From: DASQFQ01 sp963811595
GTDB lineage: Bacteria; Actinomycetota; Thermoleophilia; Solirubrobacterales; Solirubrobacteraceae
Assembly (NCBI GenBank): GCA_963811595.1
Contig: CAWERW010000014.1
Location: 10,331-74,330 of the forward strand
Direction: 5' to 3'
DNA length: 64,000 nt
The stretch's first letter is position 1. Each line of letters starts with the position of its first letter. Below the pieces are notes generated by a model. The model saw only the letters and a program-made list of their open reading frames with translations. It did no database searches and was not told the origin of the DNA. Shown piece after piece: positions 1 to 7,726 of this stretch. A program made the translations under genes and the position numbers.

Positions 1-1
1 G

Positions 2-292
2 TTCTCGTTCGGCGCGGCCTCGGAGATCACCGCGGCGGCCGAGCTGCCGGCGAGCTGCCGGCCCAACCGCGGGCCGGCGAGCGCGCCGCTGTTCCTGCTC
101 AACCACTGGATCACCACCGACCCGCTGCCGCGGCCGTCGACCGCGGTGCTGGTCAACGCGTTCGAGCCGCTGCTCGCCCGCGCGCGCGAGTGCGAGCGCG
201 CGCGGGGACAGCTGACGAACCTCGTGGCCGTCGACTTCTACCGCCGTGGCGACGTCTTCCGCGTCGTCGACCGCCTCAACGAGGTCGGCTAG
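2..292 (+). CDS. C-terminal part of a PI-PLC-like phosphodiesterase domain protein (cut by window start)
   Basis: The first 96 codons are open in one frame and end in TAG. The visible peptide contains SCRPNRG, then LFLLNHWITTDP, then LVAVDFYRRGDVFRVVDRLN. This layout (Cys-Arg-Pro-Asn, a 'LLNHW' strand, a closing 'VAVDFY..GD.F.VVD.LN') is what I know from the C-terminus of actinobacterial proteins with a phosphatidylinositol-specific phospholipase C X-like TIM barrel. The catalytic histidines would lie upstream of the window. Such proteins are usually secreted. Family assignment is from pattern recognition only, and the substrate is unknown. Confidence 0.55.
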   Translation, partial: FSFGAASEITAAAELPASCRPNRGPASAPLFLLNHWITTDPLPRPSTAVLVNAFEPLLARARECERARGQLTNLVAVDFYRRGDVFRVVDRLNEVG

Positions 293-481
293 CGGTCAGG
301 ATCATCCGCGGCGCGCCGAGCTCGGCACCACGTCGATGCCGATCGCGTCGAGGCCCGCGGTGGAACTCCACATACCAATCGTCGGGCACTCGATCGAGCA
401 CTCCGGCACCTCCGTCTTCGGCGAGGACAGGACCGTGTCCGCGCCGGGGGCGCGGGCGGGGTCCTAGCCGGCGGCGGAGGT

Positions 482-982
482 GTGTCGGCGGAGGCGCAGA
501 GGCGTCGCCGCGAACGCTATTTTTTCAGCATGCCGGAGCCAAGCCCAGCGGAGCGGGTCTTGCGCAGCAGCATGATCGACGAGCGCGAGCTGGGGCAGCC
601 GTTCTCCGAGCGCGTGCGGCGGTCGCGGCGCACGCTGGAGGCCTACCTCAAGGCCGGCGCGCGGCCGCGCTGGATGGACCGCGTGATGGAGGTCGACCAG
701 GGCATCGCGCACGAGCGCGCGCGGCTCGCGGCGGCCTACCGCGAGCTGCAGCGCGAGTGCTCGTCCAACCGCGCCGAGTTCGAGCGCCGCTGGCGCGCGC
801 ACGCCGAGTCGCGGGTCTACGACGAGCTCAACGACCTCATCCGCCAGCACAACGACTGGTATCCGATCGAGCGCGACCTCCCGATCGACCCGCGCACGCG
901 CGACTTCGTGAAGGTGCACGGGCGCTCGCACCGCCGCCCCGAGCTGAGCGCCGCCTGGGTGCTGCAGGAGTTCCCGGCGTGA
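482..982 (+). CDS. Hypothetical protein, charged and alpha-helical
   Basis: A 166-codon frame from GTG, or 150 codons if the ATG at 530 is used (first residues MPEPSPAERVLRSS). It is rich in Arg, Glu and Ala, with a likely helical region (DRVMEVDQGIAHERARLAAA) and a C-terminal half with LNDLIRQHNDWYPIERDLP. I do not recognise a family. Neither start has a clean Shine-Dalgarno; a GGAGG sits too close to the GTG, and the homology-free region before 530 favours the ATG. The stop overlaps the next gene's GTG by four bases (GTGA), so the two are probably co-translated. The ~190-240 bases before it hold nothing I can identify. Confidence 0.6.
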   Translation: MSAEAQRRRRERYFFSMPEPSPAERVLRSSMIDERELGQPFSERVRRSRRTLEAYLKAGARPRWMDRVMEVDQGIAHERARLAAAYRELQRECSSNRAEFERRWRAHAESRVYDELNDLIRQHNDWYPIERDLPIDPRTRDFVKVHGRSHRRPELSAAWVLQEFPA

Positions 983-1578
983 CCGAGGTCATGGGCGACA
1001 GCGCGGACCGGCGCGTCGTGCTGCTGTGCGAGCACGACGACCTGCACGCCACGTGGTCGTTCTTCGGGCCGGGGCGGGACGGCGCCGACCTCCACGTCCA
1101 CCATCACCACACGGACATGTTCTACGTGCTCGAGGGCGAGTTCACGCTCAAGCTCGGGCCGGACGGCGTCGAGATCGCGGCGCCGGCCGGCACGTTCATC
1201 CGAGTGCCGCCGCTGGTCGTCCACGGCTTCCGCAACGCGAGCGGCGCCGGCGTCCGCTACCTCAACCTCCACGCCCCCGGGATGGGCTTCGCGAGCTTCC
1301 TGCGCGACCTGCGCGACGGCCGCCCGGCGGGCTACGACCAGCACGACCCGCCCGCGGACGGCGGCCGCGACCCGGCGGACGCGCACATCGGCGCGCCGGG
1401 CGGCGAGGTCGAGGAGGTCAGCGGCGAGGCCGGCGCGGAGGTCACGGGCCGGCTCTACGTGCTCGAGGGCGAGCTCGCGCTCGAGGACGGCACGCGCACG
1501 CCCGCCGGCGCGTGGGTCGAGCTCGACGGCGCGCACGTCCTCGCCGCGCCCGTGCGCTACCTCAGCGTGCGTCCCTAG
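979..1578 (+). CDS. Cupin-domain protein (probable bicupin)
   Basis: 199 residues. Residues 37-55 hold the first cupin motif, with HVHHHH at 39-44 followed by a YVLEGEF strand. The second motif is around PPLVVHGFRN (about 77-86), with the conserved Pro and His. A second, shorter jelly-roll half starts near residue 155 (GRLYVLEGELALEDG) but lacks the metal-binding histidine cluster. The first half is therefore probably the metal site and the second structural. Cupins range from dioxygenases to isomerases and sugar-binding regulators; nothing here fixes a substrate. The GTG start overlaps the stop of the preceding gene. The next gene is convergent and its 3' end overlaps this one by 17 bases. 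Confidence 0.8.
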   Translation: MTEVMGDSADRRVVLLCEHDDLHATWSFFGPGRDGADLHVHHHHTDMFYVLEGEFTLKLGPDGVEIAAPAGTFIRVPPLVVHGFRNASGAGVRYLNLHAPGMGFASFLRDLRDGRPAGYDQHDPPADGGRDPADAHIGAPGGEVEEVSGEAGAEVTGRLYVLEGELALEDGTRTPAGAWVELDGAHVLAAPVRYLSVRP

Positions 1579-2371
1579 CCCTCCGCGCCGCCCGGAGCAG
1601 CCGCAGCTCCCCGATGTCATGCGGCACCGCCCCGGGCGGCGCGTGCTCCCGCTCCGCCAGCACCCGCGGCTCGAGCTCGTGCTCGCGCGCGGTCCCCTCG
1701 ACGGCGTCGACGCGGTAGGCGCGCGCGCCGGGCCGCGCGGCGACGACCTCGGCCAGCCGCGTCCCGCGGAACAGCAGCCCGACCCCGTCGTCGACCCCGT
1801 AGCCCGCCGGCAGCGCGCCCTCGGCGACGGCGGCGAGGTAGGCGGGCCGGCGCTCCGGCTCCCCGTCGTAGTGCACGGAGTTCGAGCCCGGCAGGAAGCC
1901 CATCCCGGCCGCGGGCCGGGGCCGGCCGAGCCCCTTCGTGATCCCGCCCTCGAACCAGCACATCGACCCCGCGCTCAACCCCGCCAGCACGATGCCCGCC
2001 TGCCACGCCTCGCGCAGGATCGCGTCGAGCCCGTGGGCGCGCCACAGCGCGAGCAGGTTGATCAGCGAGCCGCCGCCGACGTAGACGACGTCCTGCGCGA
2101 GCAGGTGCTCGCGCAGCGGCACGGGCTCATGGCCGAGGCGGAACAGCGAGATCACCGACGGCGCGCACAGGCGGTCGCCGAACGCGATCCGGAAGCGCCG
2201 GATCTGCTCCTCGGAGTCGCCGCCCGCGGTCGGGAGCAGGCAGACGCGCGGCTCGCGCGCCGGCGCGAGCGAGAGCACGTAGTCGTCAAGCACCGACGTC
2301 TCTGCCTCCATGCTGAACCCTCCGCCCCCCATCGCGAAGATCGTCGGCTTGGCGGCCCCGCTAGGCGACAA
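1562..2371 (-). CDS. Peptidase S51 (peptidase E / cyanophycinase-like), copy 2 of a tandem pair
   Basis: 269 residues. It has the S51 layout: an N-terminal MGGGGFSME strand, YVGGGSLINLLALW at about 97-110, and the nucleophile elbow GLSAGSMCWF with Ser133, followed by a conserved NSVHYD. S51 enzymes cleave Asp-X dipeptides (peptidase E) or cyanophycin; the specificity of this copy cannot be read from sequence. The start is TTG at 2371, because the next in-frame ATG falls inside the first conserved strand. That TTG lies 11 bases inside the end of the upstream paralogue, so the pair is probably translationally coupled. It differs from copy 1 by a longer C-terminal tail of about 20 residues. Confidence 0.87.
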   Translation of the reverse strand: MSPSGAAKPTIFAMGGGGFSMEAETSVLDDYVLSLAPAREPRVCLLPTAGGDSEEQIRRFRIAFGDRLCAPSVISLFRLGHEPVPLREHLLAQDVVYVGGGSLINLLALWRAHGLDAILREAWQAGIVLAGLSAGSMCWFEGGITKGLGRPRPAAGMGFLPGSNSVHYDGEPERRPAYLAAVAEGALPAGYGVDDGVGLLFRGTRLAEVVAARPGARAYRVDAVEGTAREHELEPRVLAEREHAPPGAVPHDIGELRLLRAARRARDAR

Positions 2372-3089
2372 GCGTCACCGGCGCCCCCAGGTACTCGGTC
2401 GCCAGCGGGGTCTCGACCACCGCGTCCGCCACGCGCTCGACGCGGTACGCGCCCGCCTTCGGCCGCGACGACACGACGCGCGCGAGCCCGGAGCCGACGA
2501 AGTGCAGCGCCGCGCCGTCGTCGGCCGCCCAGCCCGGCGCCATGCCCGCGCCGATCGCGGCCTGGTAGTCCGGGCGGCGGCGCGGCTCCTTGTCGTAGTG
2601 CACGGCGTTCGAGCCCATCAGCAGCCCGAGCCCGGCCACCGGCAGGCCCTGCTCGCCGTGGAACGCGGTCAGCCCCTGCTCGAACCAGCACAGCGACCCC
2701 GCGCTGAGCCCGCACATGACCACGCCGCTCGCCCACGCCCGGCGCAGCACGTGGTCGAGCCCGTGCGCGCGCCACGCACCCAGCATCGAGCGCACGCAGC
2801 CGCCGCCGACGTAGACGAGGTCCTGCTCGAGCAGGTGCGAGGCCGGGTCGGGCGCGCCGCAGTCGCGGCGGAACAGCGACACGTGCGAGGCGTCGCAGCG
2901 GCCGCCGCCGAAGTGGCGGTAGAAGCGCACGATGTAGTGATCGGCGTCGCCCGAGGCGGTCGGCAGGAAGCAGACCTTCGGGCGCTCGACGCCGGTGGCG
3001 GCGAGCACGTAGTCGTCGAGCAGCGCGTTGCCCGCCTCCATGGAGAAGCCGCCACCACCGAACGCCACGACCTGCGGGACGTGCGACAT
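2361..3089 (-). CDS. Peptidase S51 (peptidase E / cyanophycinase-like), copy 1 of a tandem pair
   Basis: 242 residues starting at an ATG. The same family motifs as its neighbour are present in order: VAFGGGGFSME, FLPTASGDADHYI, YVGGGCVRSMLGAW and the serine nucleophile elbow CGLSAGSLCWF (Ser129), then NAVHYDKEPRRRPDY. No signal peptide is visible, so it should be cytoplasmic, turning over small Asp-containing peptides. It is the first gene of a two-gene minus-strand unit. The two copies are clearly paralogous but far from identical, which indicates an old duplication. Confidence 0.88.
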   Translation of the reverse strand: MSHVPQVVAFGGGGFSMEAGNALLDDYVLAATGVERPKVCFLPTASGDADHYIVRFYRHFGGGRCDASHVSLFRRDCGAPDPASHLLEQDLVYVGGGCVRSMLGAWRAHGLDHVLRRAWASGVVMCGLSAGSLCWFEQGLTAFHGEQGLPVAGLGLLMGSNAVHYDKEPRRRPDYQAAIGAGMAPGWAADDGAALHFVGSGLARVVSSRPKAGAYRVERVADAVVETPLATEYLGAPVTLVA

Positions 3090-3206
3090 AGCGCGGCAGT
3101 ATGCGGCGCGAACCGCGCGCGCGAGCGGATTTCCTCCCTTGGTCGAACACGCCTGGACCGGGTGTCGAGTGTCAAGGCCGCGTCACGGACCGCCGATGCC
3201 TGATGG

Positions 3207-4562
3207 GTGGACATCCGCCTCTCCGAGGTCATCTCCGCCCTCTCCTACGCGCTCGACGTCACCGAGGGCCAGCCGATGGGCCATGCCGTGCGCTCGTGCG
3301 CGATCGGCATGCGCGTCGGCGAGGAGATCGGGCTCGACGCGAGCACGCGCTCGTCGCTCTTCTACGCGCTCCTGCTCAAGGACGCCGGCTGCTCGAGCAA
3401 CGCGGCCCGGCTGTCGGCGCTGTTCGGCGCCGACGACTTCGAGCTCAAGCGCGATCGCAAGCTGACGAACCACCTCAACCCGCGCGAGTCACTCCGCTAC
3501 CTGCTGCGCCACGCGCGGGCGCGGCGGCTGGCCGCGATCGCCCGCAGCGGCTCGGAGGGCGCGCGCGAGATGACCGAGCTGCGCTGCGAGCGCGGCGCCG
3601 AGATCGCCCGCATGATCGAGCTGACCGAGGCGACCGCCGAGGCGATCAAGACGCTCGACGAGCACTGGGACGGCGCCGGCTACCCCTACGGCCTCGCGGG
3701 CGCGGACATCCCGCTGCTGGGCCGCATCGTCTGCCTCGCGCAGACCACCGAGGTGTTCTTCGCCGCCGCCGGGCCGCGCGCGGTGTTCGACGTGGCCGAC
3801 GAGCGTCGCGGGACGTGGTTCGACCCCGCGCTCGTCGACGCGCTGCGCACGACGCGCCGCGACCGCGGGTTCTGGGACTCGCTCGGCGGGCGCGAGCCGC
3901 ACCGCGTCATCGGCGCCTTCGAGCCCGACGACCGCGTGCAGACCGCGGACTCCGAGCGGCTCGACCGCGTGGCGGAGGCGTTCGCGCTGATCATCGACGC
4001 GAAGTCGCCTTATACGAGCCGCCACTCCGAAGGCGTCGCGCGCATCGCCGTCTCGGTCGCCGACGTGCTCGGCTACGGGCCGCGCGCGCTGCGCGACCTG
4101 CGGCGCGCCGCGCTGCTGCACGACATCGGCAAGCTCGGCGTCTCCAACCTGATCCTCGACAAGCCCGGCAAGCTCGATGACGCGGAGTGGGTCGCGATGA
4201 GGCGCCACCCGGCGCTGACCGTGCAGATCCTCGAGCGCGTGAGCGCGTTCCGCGACCTCGCCGCCACCGCCGGCGCGCACCACGAGCGCCTCGACGGGGG
4301 CGGCTACCACCTCGGCCTGGCCGGCGAGCAGCTCAACCGCGAGGCGCGCATCCTCGCCGTCGCCGACGTCTGCGAGGCGCTGACCGCCGACCGGCCCTAC
4401 CGCGCGGCGCTCGACCCAGACACGGTGCGCGAGATCATGCGCAAGGACGTCGGCCGCGCGTTCTGCCCCGAGGCGCTGAGCGCGCTCGAGGCGACCCGGG
4501 AGCTCGGGCCCGTGGGCCTGGCTACGCCGGCGAGCCCTGCAGAGCCGCGCGTGGCTCGCTGA
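3207..4562 (+). CDS. HD-domain phosphohydrolase with two HD-GYP-like halves
   Basis: 451 residues from GTG. The N-terminal half (1-190) reads like a degenerate HD-GYP unit: the HD pair is replaced by LLLKDAG, but the downstream EHWDGAGYPYGLAG motif is kept. The C-terminal half (about 265-430) has a complete metal-binding HD (LLHDIGKLG, about residues 302-310) and an HHERLDGGGYH motif near 358, where the usual Pro of GYP is His. HD-GYP proteins hydrolyse cyclic di-GMP; the altered GYP makes that activity uncertain here. There is no receiver, PAS or membrane segment. The end overlaps the convergent STAS gene by 41 bases. Confidence 0.82.
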   Translation: MDIRLSEVISALSYALDVTEGQPMGHAVRSCAIGMRVGEEIGLDASTRSSLFYALLLKDAGCSSNAARLSALFGADDFELKRDRKLTNHLNPRESLRYLLRHARARRLAAIARSGSEGAREMTELRCERGAEIARMIELTEATAEAIKTLDEHWDGAGYPYGLAGADIPLLGRIVCLAQTTEVFFAAAGPRAVFDVADERRGTWFDPALVDALRTTRRDRGFWDSLGGREPHRVIGAFEPDDRVQTADSERLDRVAEAFALIIDAKSPYTSRHSEGVARIAVSVADVLGYGPRALRDLRRAALLHDIGKLGVSNLILDKPGKLDDAEWVAMRRHPALTVQILERVSAFRDLAATAGAHHERLDGGGYHLGLAGEQLNREARILAVADVCEALTADRPYRAALDPDTVREIMRKDVGRAFCPEALSALEATRELGPVGLATPASPAEPRVAR

Positions 4563-4875
4563 CCATCTCGAGCCGCATGTCGAGCGCGGTCAGGGCGAAC
4601 AGTCGCTCGACCGCTCGGCAGCCGCGCACGACGACGAGCCGGCGCCCGTCGCGGCTGGCCCGGCGCTGGAGTGCGAGCACTCGGCCGAGCCCGGCCGAGT
4701 CGAGGAAGTTGAGCGCGCGCAGGTCGAGGACGATGCTGCCCGGGCGCTGTGACTCGAGCCGCCGCATCTCCTCGTCGAAGGTGTACGCGCGCGAGAAGTC
4801 GAGCTCGCCGCTCAGCGTGACGCAGACGGTGTCCGCGGCCAAGCTCTCGATGGTGATCCCCAGCGGCTGATCCAC
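4522..4875 (-). CDS. STAS-domain anti-sigma factor antagonist
   Basis: 117 residues covering one STAS domain. The phosphoacceptor region LNFLDSAGLGR places the conserved Ser at residue 60, as in SpoIIAA/RsbV-type anti-anti-sigma factors, where dephosphorylation by a PP2C phosphatase lets the protein sequester an anti-sigma kinase. The GTG start at 4875 is chosen because AAGGAG lies about seven bases upstream. No anti-sigma kinase or sigma gene adjoins it; the SpoIIE/HATPase protein at 42.3-44.4 kb is a possible partner by function only. Confidence 0.85.
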   Translation of the reverse strand: MDQPLGITIESLAADTVCVTLSGELDFSRAYTFDEEMRRLESQRPGSIVLDLRALNFLDSAGLGRVLALQRRASRDGRRLVVVRGCRAVERLFALTALDMRLEMVSEPRAALQGSPA

Positions 4876-4927
4876 ACGGCTCTCCTTGCTGCTCCCGGTG
4901 ATAAGCCCCGCCCTGCCCTCGGGGTGC

Positions 4928-5749
4928 TTACCCCGATCCGCGCGAAAGATACCCGTCGCCGACCCGCGGCCGCCCCTCGGCCCCGATGCAGACCGCGGGG
5001 ATCGGCACCTTCGCGAGCGGCTTGCCGCGCTCGCCGGGCACCTTGTTGTCCTTGCACCAGACGTAGGTGAAGCGCTTGAAGTCGGCCGTGCCGACGAACG
5101 GGTGGCCGAACAGCCCGACGACCTTGCCGTGCTTGATGACGTCGCGCTTGACCGCGACGCAGTCGTAGCGGCCGCGCCGGTTGCGCAGGTCCTCCTCCTC
5201 ACCGACGTTGCCGGGGTTGCGCACGAGCGGCGCGCACTTCACGCGGGTGACGGGCCCGTCGAGCTCGCCGCGTTCGACGCGCCCGCGCGCGTCGGCCAGG
5301 ATCGCACCCTCGAGCGCGCCGACGAGCTTGCGGCGGGCGGCGAGCTGCTCGCCGGCGCTCGCGGTCGGGCCCGGCGGGCGCAGGCCCGCGGGGCGCCCGC
5401 GCTGCGGGCGCTGCTCGCGCGTGAGCCGCTTCCGCTCGGCGGCCACGCGGGCGGCGTGCTCGCGCGCCACCTGCGCCTCGTTCTCGCGCTTGGCGTCGAA
5501 CACGCCCGGGAGGATGAGGATCGCCGCGACGATCACGCTCGCGAGCGTGAGCCCGCCGAGGATCCAGCGCTGCGTGTCGGTGACGCGGGAGAACGGACGG
5601 TCGTAGCGCTTGCCGCAGCTGGGGCAGAACGCGCGCTCCGTGACGTGCTCGGCCTTGCAGTTCGGGCACTTGCGCGGCGGCGCCTCGCGCGGCGCGGAGC
5701 GGGCGAAGATCTCCCTGACGTCCTCGGCGGCCTTGGTACGCGGGTCCAT
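4928..5749 (-). CDS. Zinc-ribbon membrane protein of unknown function
   Basis: 273 residues from ATG. Residues 28-45 form a zinc ribbon (CPNC...CPSC), followed by one transmembrane helix at about 62-82, then a basic, Ala/Arg-rich linker. A C-terminal domain (about 150-273) has a pattern of Cys residues (VKCAPLV, YDCVAVK, YVWCKDN, AVCIGAE). The topology suggests a cytoplasmic zinc ribbon and an external Cys-stabilised domain. It diverges from the MarR gene across 24 bases that contain most of a perfect palindrome, so it may share that regulator. Confidence 0.7.
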   Translation of the reverse strand: MDPRTKAAEDVREIFARSAPREAPPRKCPNCKAEHVTERAFCPSCGKRYDRPFSRVTDTQRWILGGLTLASVIVAAILILPGVFDAKRENEAQVAREHAARVAAERKRLTREQRPQRGRPAGLRPPGPTASAGEQLAARRKLVGALEGAILADARGRVERGELDGPVTRVKCAPLVRNPGNVGEEEDLRNRRGRYDCVAVKRDVIKHGKVVGLFGHPFVGTADFKRFTYVWCKDNKVPGERGKPLAKVPIPAVCIGAEGRPRVGDGYLSRGSG

Positions 5750-5761
5750 CGACACAGATCG

Positions 5762-5767
5762 TACAAT
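5762..5767 (+). promoter_or_regulatory. Putative -10 element for a leaderless MarR transcript
   Basis: TACAAT matches a sigma-70 -10 hexamer at five of six positions. It ends six bases before the GTG at 5774, so transcription would begin at or next to the start codon. I see no convincing -35 at the normal spacing. Confidence 0.45.
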
Positions 5768-5784
5768 GTATGAGTGGCTCATAC
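5768..5784. promoter_or_regulatory. Probable MarR operator overlapping a start codon
   Basis: A perfect inverted repeat: GTATGAG, three central bases TGG, CTCATAC. It covers the GTG start codon (5774) of the MarR-like gene and lies 19 bases upstream of the divergent zinc-ribbon gene. MarR-family dimers typically bind such palindromes, so autorepression and shared control of both genes is a sound inference. Confidence 0.7.
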
Positions 5785-6307
5785 GACCGCCCGCGAGGCC
5801 AACCTGCTCGGGACCCTGTCGCTCGCGGTCGCGAACCGGATCGACGCGGCGGTCGCGTCGCCGCTCGGGCCCTCCGCGCCGGCCGCCCTCTCGGCGCTCG
5901 AGGGCTACCTGGGCGACGAGCCGATCGACGCGCTGCGCACCGTGCTGGGGCTCACCCACTCGGGCACCGTGCGCCTCGTCGACCGGCTCGCCGGCGCCGG
6001 CCTCGCCGAGCGCCGCCCGGGGCGCGACGGGCGCAGCGTCGCGGTGGTGCTCACGCCCGCGGGCGAGCAGGCCGCGCGGGCGCTGCGGGCGGCGCGCGAG
6101 GCGGAGCTGGAGGCCGCGCTCGCCGTGCTCTCGGCGGAGGAGCGCGCGACGCTCACCGAGCTGCACGAGAAGCTGCTCGGCGGCCTGACGGGCGACCGCG
6201 CCTCCGCGCTGCGCCTGTGCCGGCTGTGCGACGTCGACGCCTGCGGCCACTACCGGGGCACGTGCCCCGTGACCGAATCTAGGCGCGCTGCGTCTCGAGC
6301 CGCCTGA
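5774..6307 (+). CDS. MarR-family transcriptional regulator with Cys-rich C-terminus
   Basis: 177 residues. A winged-helix region at about 46-93 includes IDALRTVLGLTHSGTVRLVD (recognition helix) and a GRDGRSVAVVLT wing, then a helical dimerisation segment. The C-terminus carries four cysteines (149, 152, 157, 164) in the arrangement CRLC-x4-C-x6-C-P, which could bind a metal or cluster or act as a redox switch. The GTG start is chosen because an upstream ATG lies in another frame and because the -10 element suggests a leaderless message. The operator overlaps the start codon. Confidence 0.82.
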   Translation: MAHTTAREANLLGTLSLAVANRIDAAVASPLGPSAPAALSALEGYLGDEPIDALRTVLGLTHSGTVRLVDRLAGAGLAERRPGRDGRSVAVVLTPAGEQAARALRAAREAELEAALAVLSAEERATLTELHEKLLGGLTGDRASALRLCRLCDVDACGHYRGTCPVTESRRAASRAA

Positions 6308-6968
6308 GGAGCGTCGGCGCCCACTCGCGGTCGCCGTAGGTCTCGCGCAGCTTCGCGATCGTGGCGGCCGTGTCGTACTCGACGCGGCGCAGCTCGAGCT
6401 CGCGCGTCTCCGGGTCGATCAGCGCGTAGGCGGCGCGCGGGTCGCCGTCGAGCGGCACGCCGACCGAGCCCGGGTTGACGAGCTCGACGTCGCCGAACGC
6501 CGCCGGGCGGCGGAACTGCACGTGGATGTGGCCGAACACGAGCCGCGGGTGCGTCGTGCCGTCGAGCAGCTCCTCCTCGTCGTCGCCCGGCTCCGGCGCG
6601 AACGCGCGCATGTCCGACACCGGCGAGGCGTGGACGAAGCGCGCGCCCGCCACCTCGGCCTCCGCGGGCAGCGCGCCCAGCTCGTCGGCGACCGCGTCGC
6701 CGAGCGCGGCGCGGCAGTCCGCGATCGCCGCCTGGAAGAAGCTCTCGTCCGGCGCGTCGCCGCCGCCCGCCCAGCGGTCGACGTTGCCGCGGATCCAGGT
6801 CGCGGGCTCGAGCTCGCGCAGCCGCGCGACGGTCTCCGCCTGCCAGGCGCCGAACAGCGCGTAGTCGCCGCCGAGGACCCATTCCGAGGCCCCGGCTGCT
6901 TCGGCGTCCTCGATGACCGCCTCGAGAGCGCGGAGGTTGCCGTGCACGTCGTAGAGGACGGCGATCAC
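6279..6968 (-). CDS. Calcineurin-like metallophosphoesterase (YfcE/MJ0936 type)
   Basis: 229 residues from GTG. Metal-binding motifs appear in order: DVHGN (Asp7, His9), WVLGGDYALFG, IRGNVDRW, VHASPV and GHIHVQF, followed by NPGSVGVPLDG. This matches small cytoplasmic phosphodiesterases of the YfcE class. The natural substrate is unknown. It ends 29 bases inside the convergent MarR gene and diverges from the GNAT gene. Confidence 0.85.
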   Translation of the reverse strand: MIAVLYDVHGNLRALEAVIEDAEAAGASEWVLGGDYALFGAWQAETVARLRELEPATWIRGNVDRWAGGGDAPDESFFQAAIADCRAALGDAVADELGALPAEAEVAGARFVHASPVSDMRAFAPEPGDDEEELLDGTTHPRLVFGHIHVQFRRPAAFGDVELVNPGSVGVPLDGDPRAAYALIDPETRELELRRVEYDTAATIAKLRETYGDREWAPTLLRRLETQRA

Positions 6969-6992
6969 AGGCGCGTGTATAGCATCGGCGCG

Positions 6993-7619
6993 GTGACCGA
7001 GCCCGCCCCGCTGACCGTCACGGGCCCGACGCTCACCTTGCGGTACGCCGTGGCCGACGACGCGCCGCGGCTGCTGGAGCTCGGCTCCGACGCTGCGGTC
7101 ACGCGCTTCTTCTCGTGGGGGCCCTACGCGCGCGTCGAGGAGCCCGCGGCCTACATCGCGAGCCTGCCCGGCAAGCGCGACCGCGGCGAGATGCTCGAGT
7201 TCCTCATCGACCACCGCGAGCACGGCCCGATCGGCGTCACCGGCCTGTCGGAGCTGTCGGTCCGCGACCGGCGCGCGACGGTCGGGACCTGGTTCGGCTC
7301 GGCGTACTGGGGGACGGGCGCGAACCTCGAGTCGAAGGCGCTCGTGGCGGCGCTCGCGTTCGAGACGCTCGGCATGGAGCGCCTGACCGCATGGGCGAAC
7401 ACGCGCAACGGCCGCTCGCAGCTCGCGCTCGAGCGCGTCGGCTTCCGCCGCGAGGGCGTGCTCGCCGGCTGGCACCGCCATGGGGACGCCGTGCACGACG
7501 TCGTGGTGTTCGGCTTCGTGCGCGCCGAATGGGAGCGATCACCGCTGCGCGACGTGCCTGCGGAGGTGGGCGGAACGCCGCCCGAGGCCTTCGTTCTCGG
7601 CGTGCCGAAAAAAGTTTGA
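6993..7619 (+). CDS. GNAT-family N-acetyltransferase (RimJ/RimL-like)
   Basis: 208 residues. It has the RimJ/RimL type of GNAT fold: LTLRYAVADDAPRLLEL at the start, IGVTGLSELSVRDRRATVG (strand 3-4), GTGANLESKALVAALAF near the acetyl-CoA loop, and NGRSQLALERVGFRREG, the typical N-x-x-S..L.K.GF motif. The acceptor may be a protein N-terminus or a small molecule. GTG at 6993 is preferred; an in-frame GTG six codons upstream is possible. It diverges from the phosphoesterase gene. Confidence 0.82.
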   Translation: MTEPAPLTVTGPTLTLRYAVADDAPRLLELGSDAAVTRFFSWGPYARVEEPAAYIASLPGKRDRGEMLEFLIDHREHGPIGVTGLSELSVRDRRATVGTWFGSAYWGTGANLESKALVAALAFETLGMERLTAWANTRNGRSQLALERVGFRREGVLAGWHRHGDAVHDVVVFGFVRAEWERSPLRDVPAEVGGTPPEAFVLGVPKKV

Positions 7620-7726
7620 TCGGCTAAGCCCGTCCTGCGGGTATCAGGAGGCCCTGTCAGAAAGAGAACGGTGCGGCAGGGGGTCGCGCCGTCTTCATAC
7701 AGGCACTCGGACCCAAGAGGAGTCCC

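Noticed and set aside
246..467. Small plus-strand frame and a minus-strand peptide (GLDAIGIDVVPSSARRG) in the first intergenic gap
   Set aside because: No RBS, no recognisable domain and no link to neighbours. I cannot support a gene or a clear remnant here.
4928..4952. Possible SigB/SigF-type promoter (GTAT-N15-GGGTAA) before the STAS gene
   Set aside because: The -35 and -10 both deviate from GTTT/GGGTAT and the -10 overlaps the neighbouring gene's stop; too weak to list as a feature.
7620..7726. Possible riboswitch or GTTT...GGGTAT stress promoter before the CAP gene
   Set aside because: The spacing between GTTT and GGGTAT is 21 bases, too long, and I could not fit the region to a known riboswitch fold by eye.
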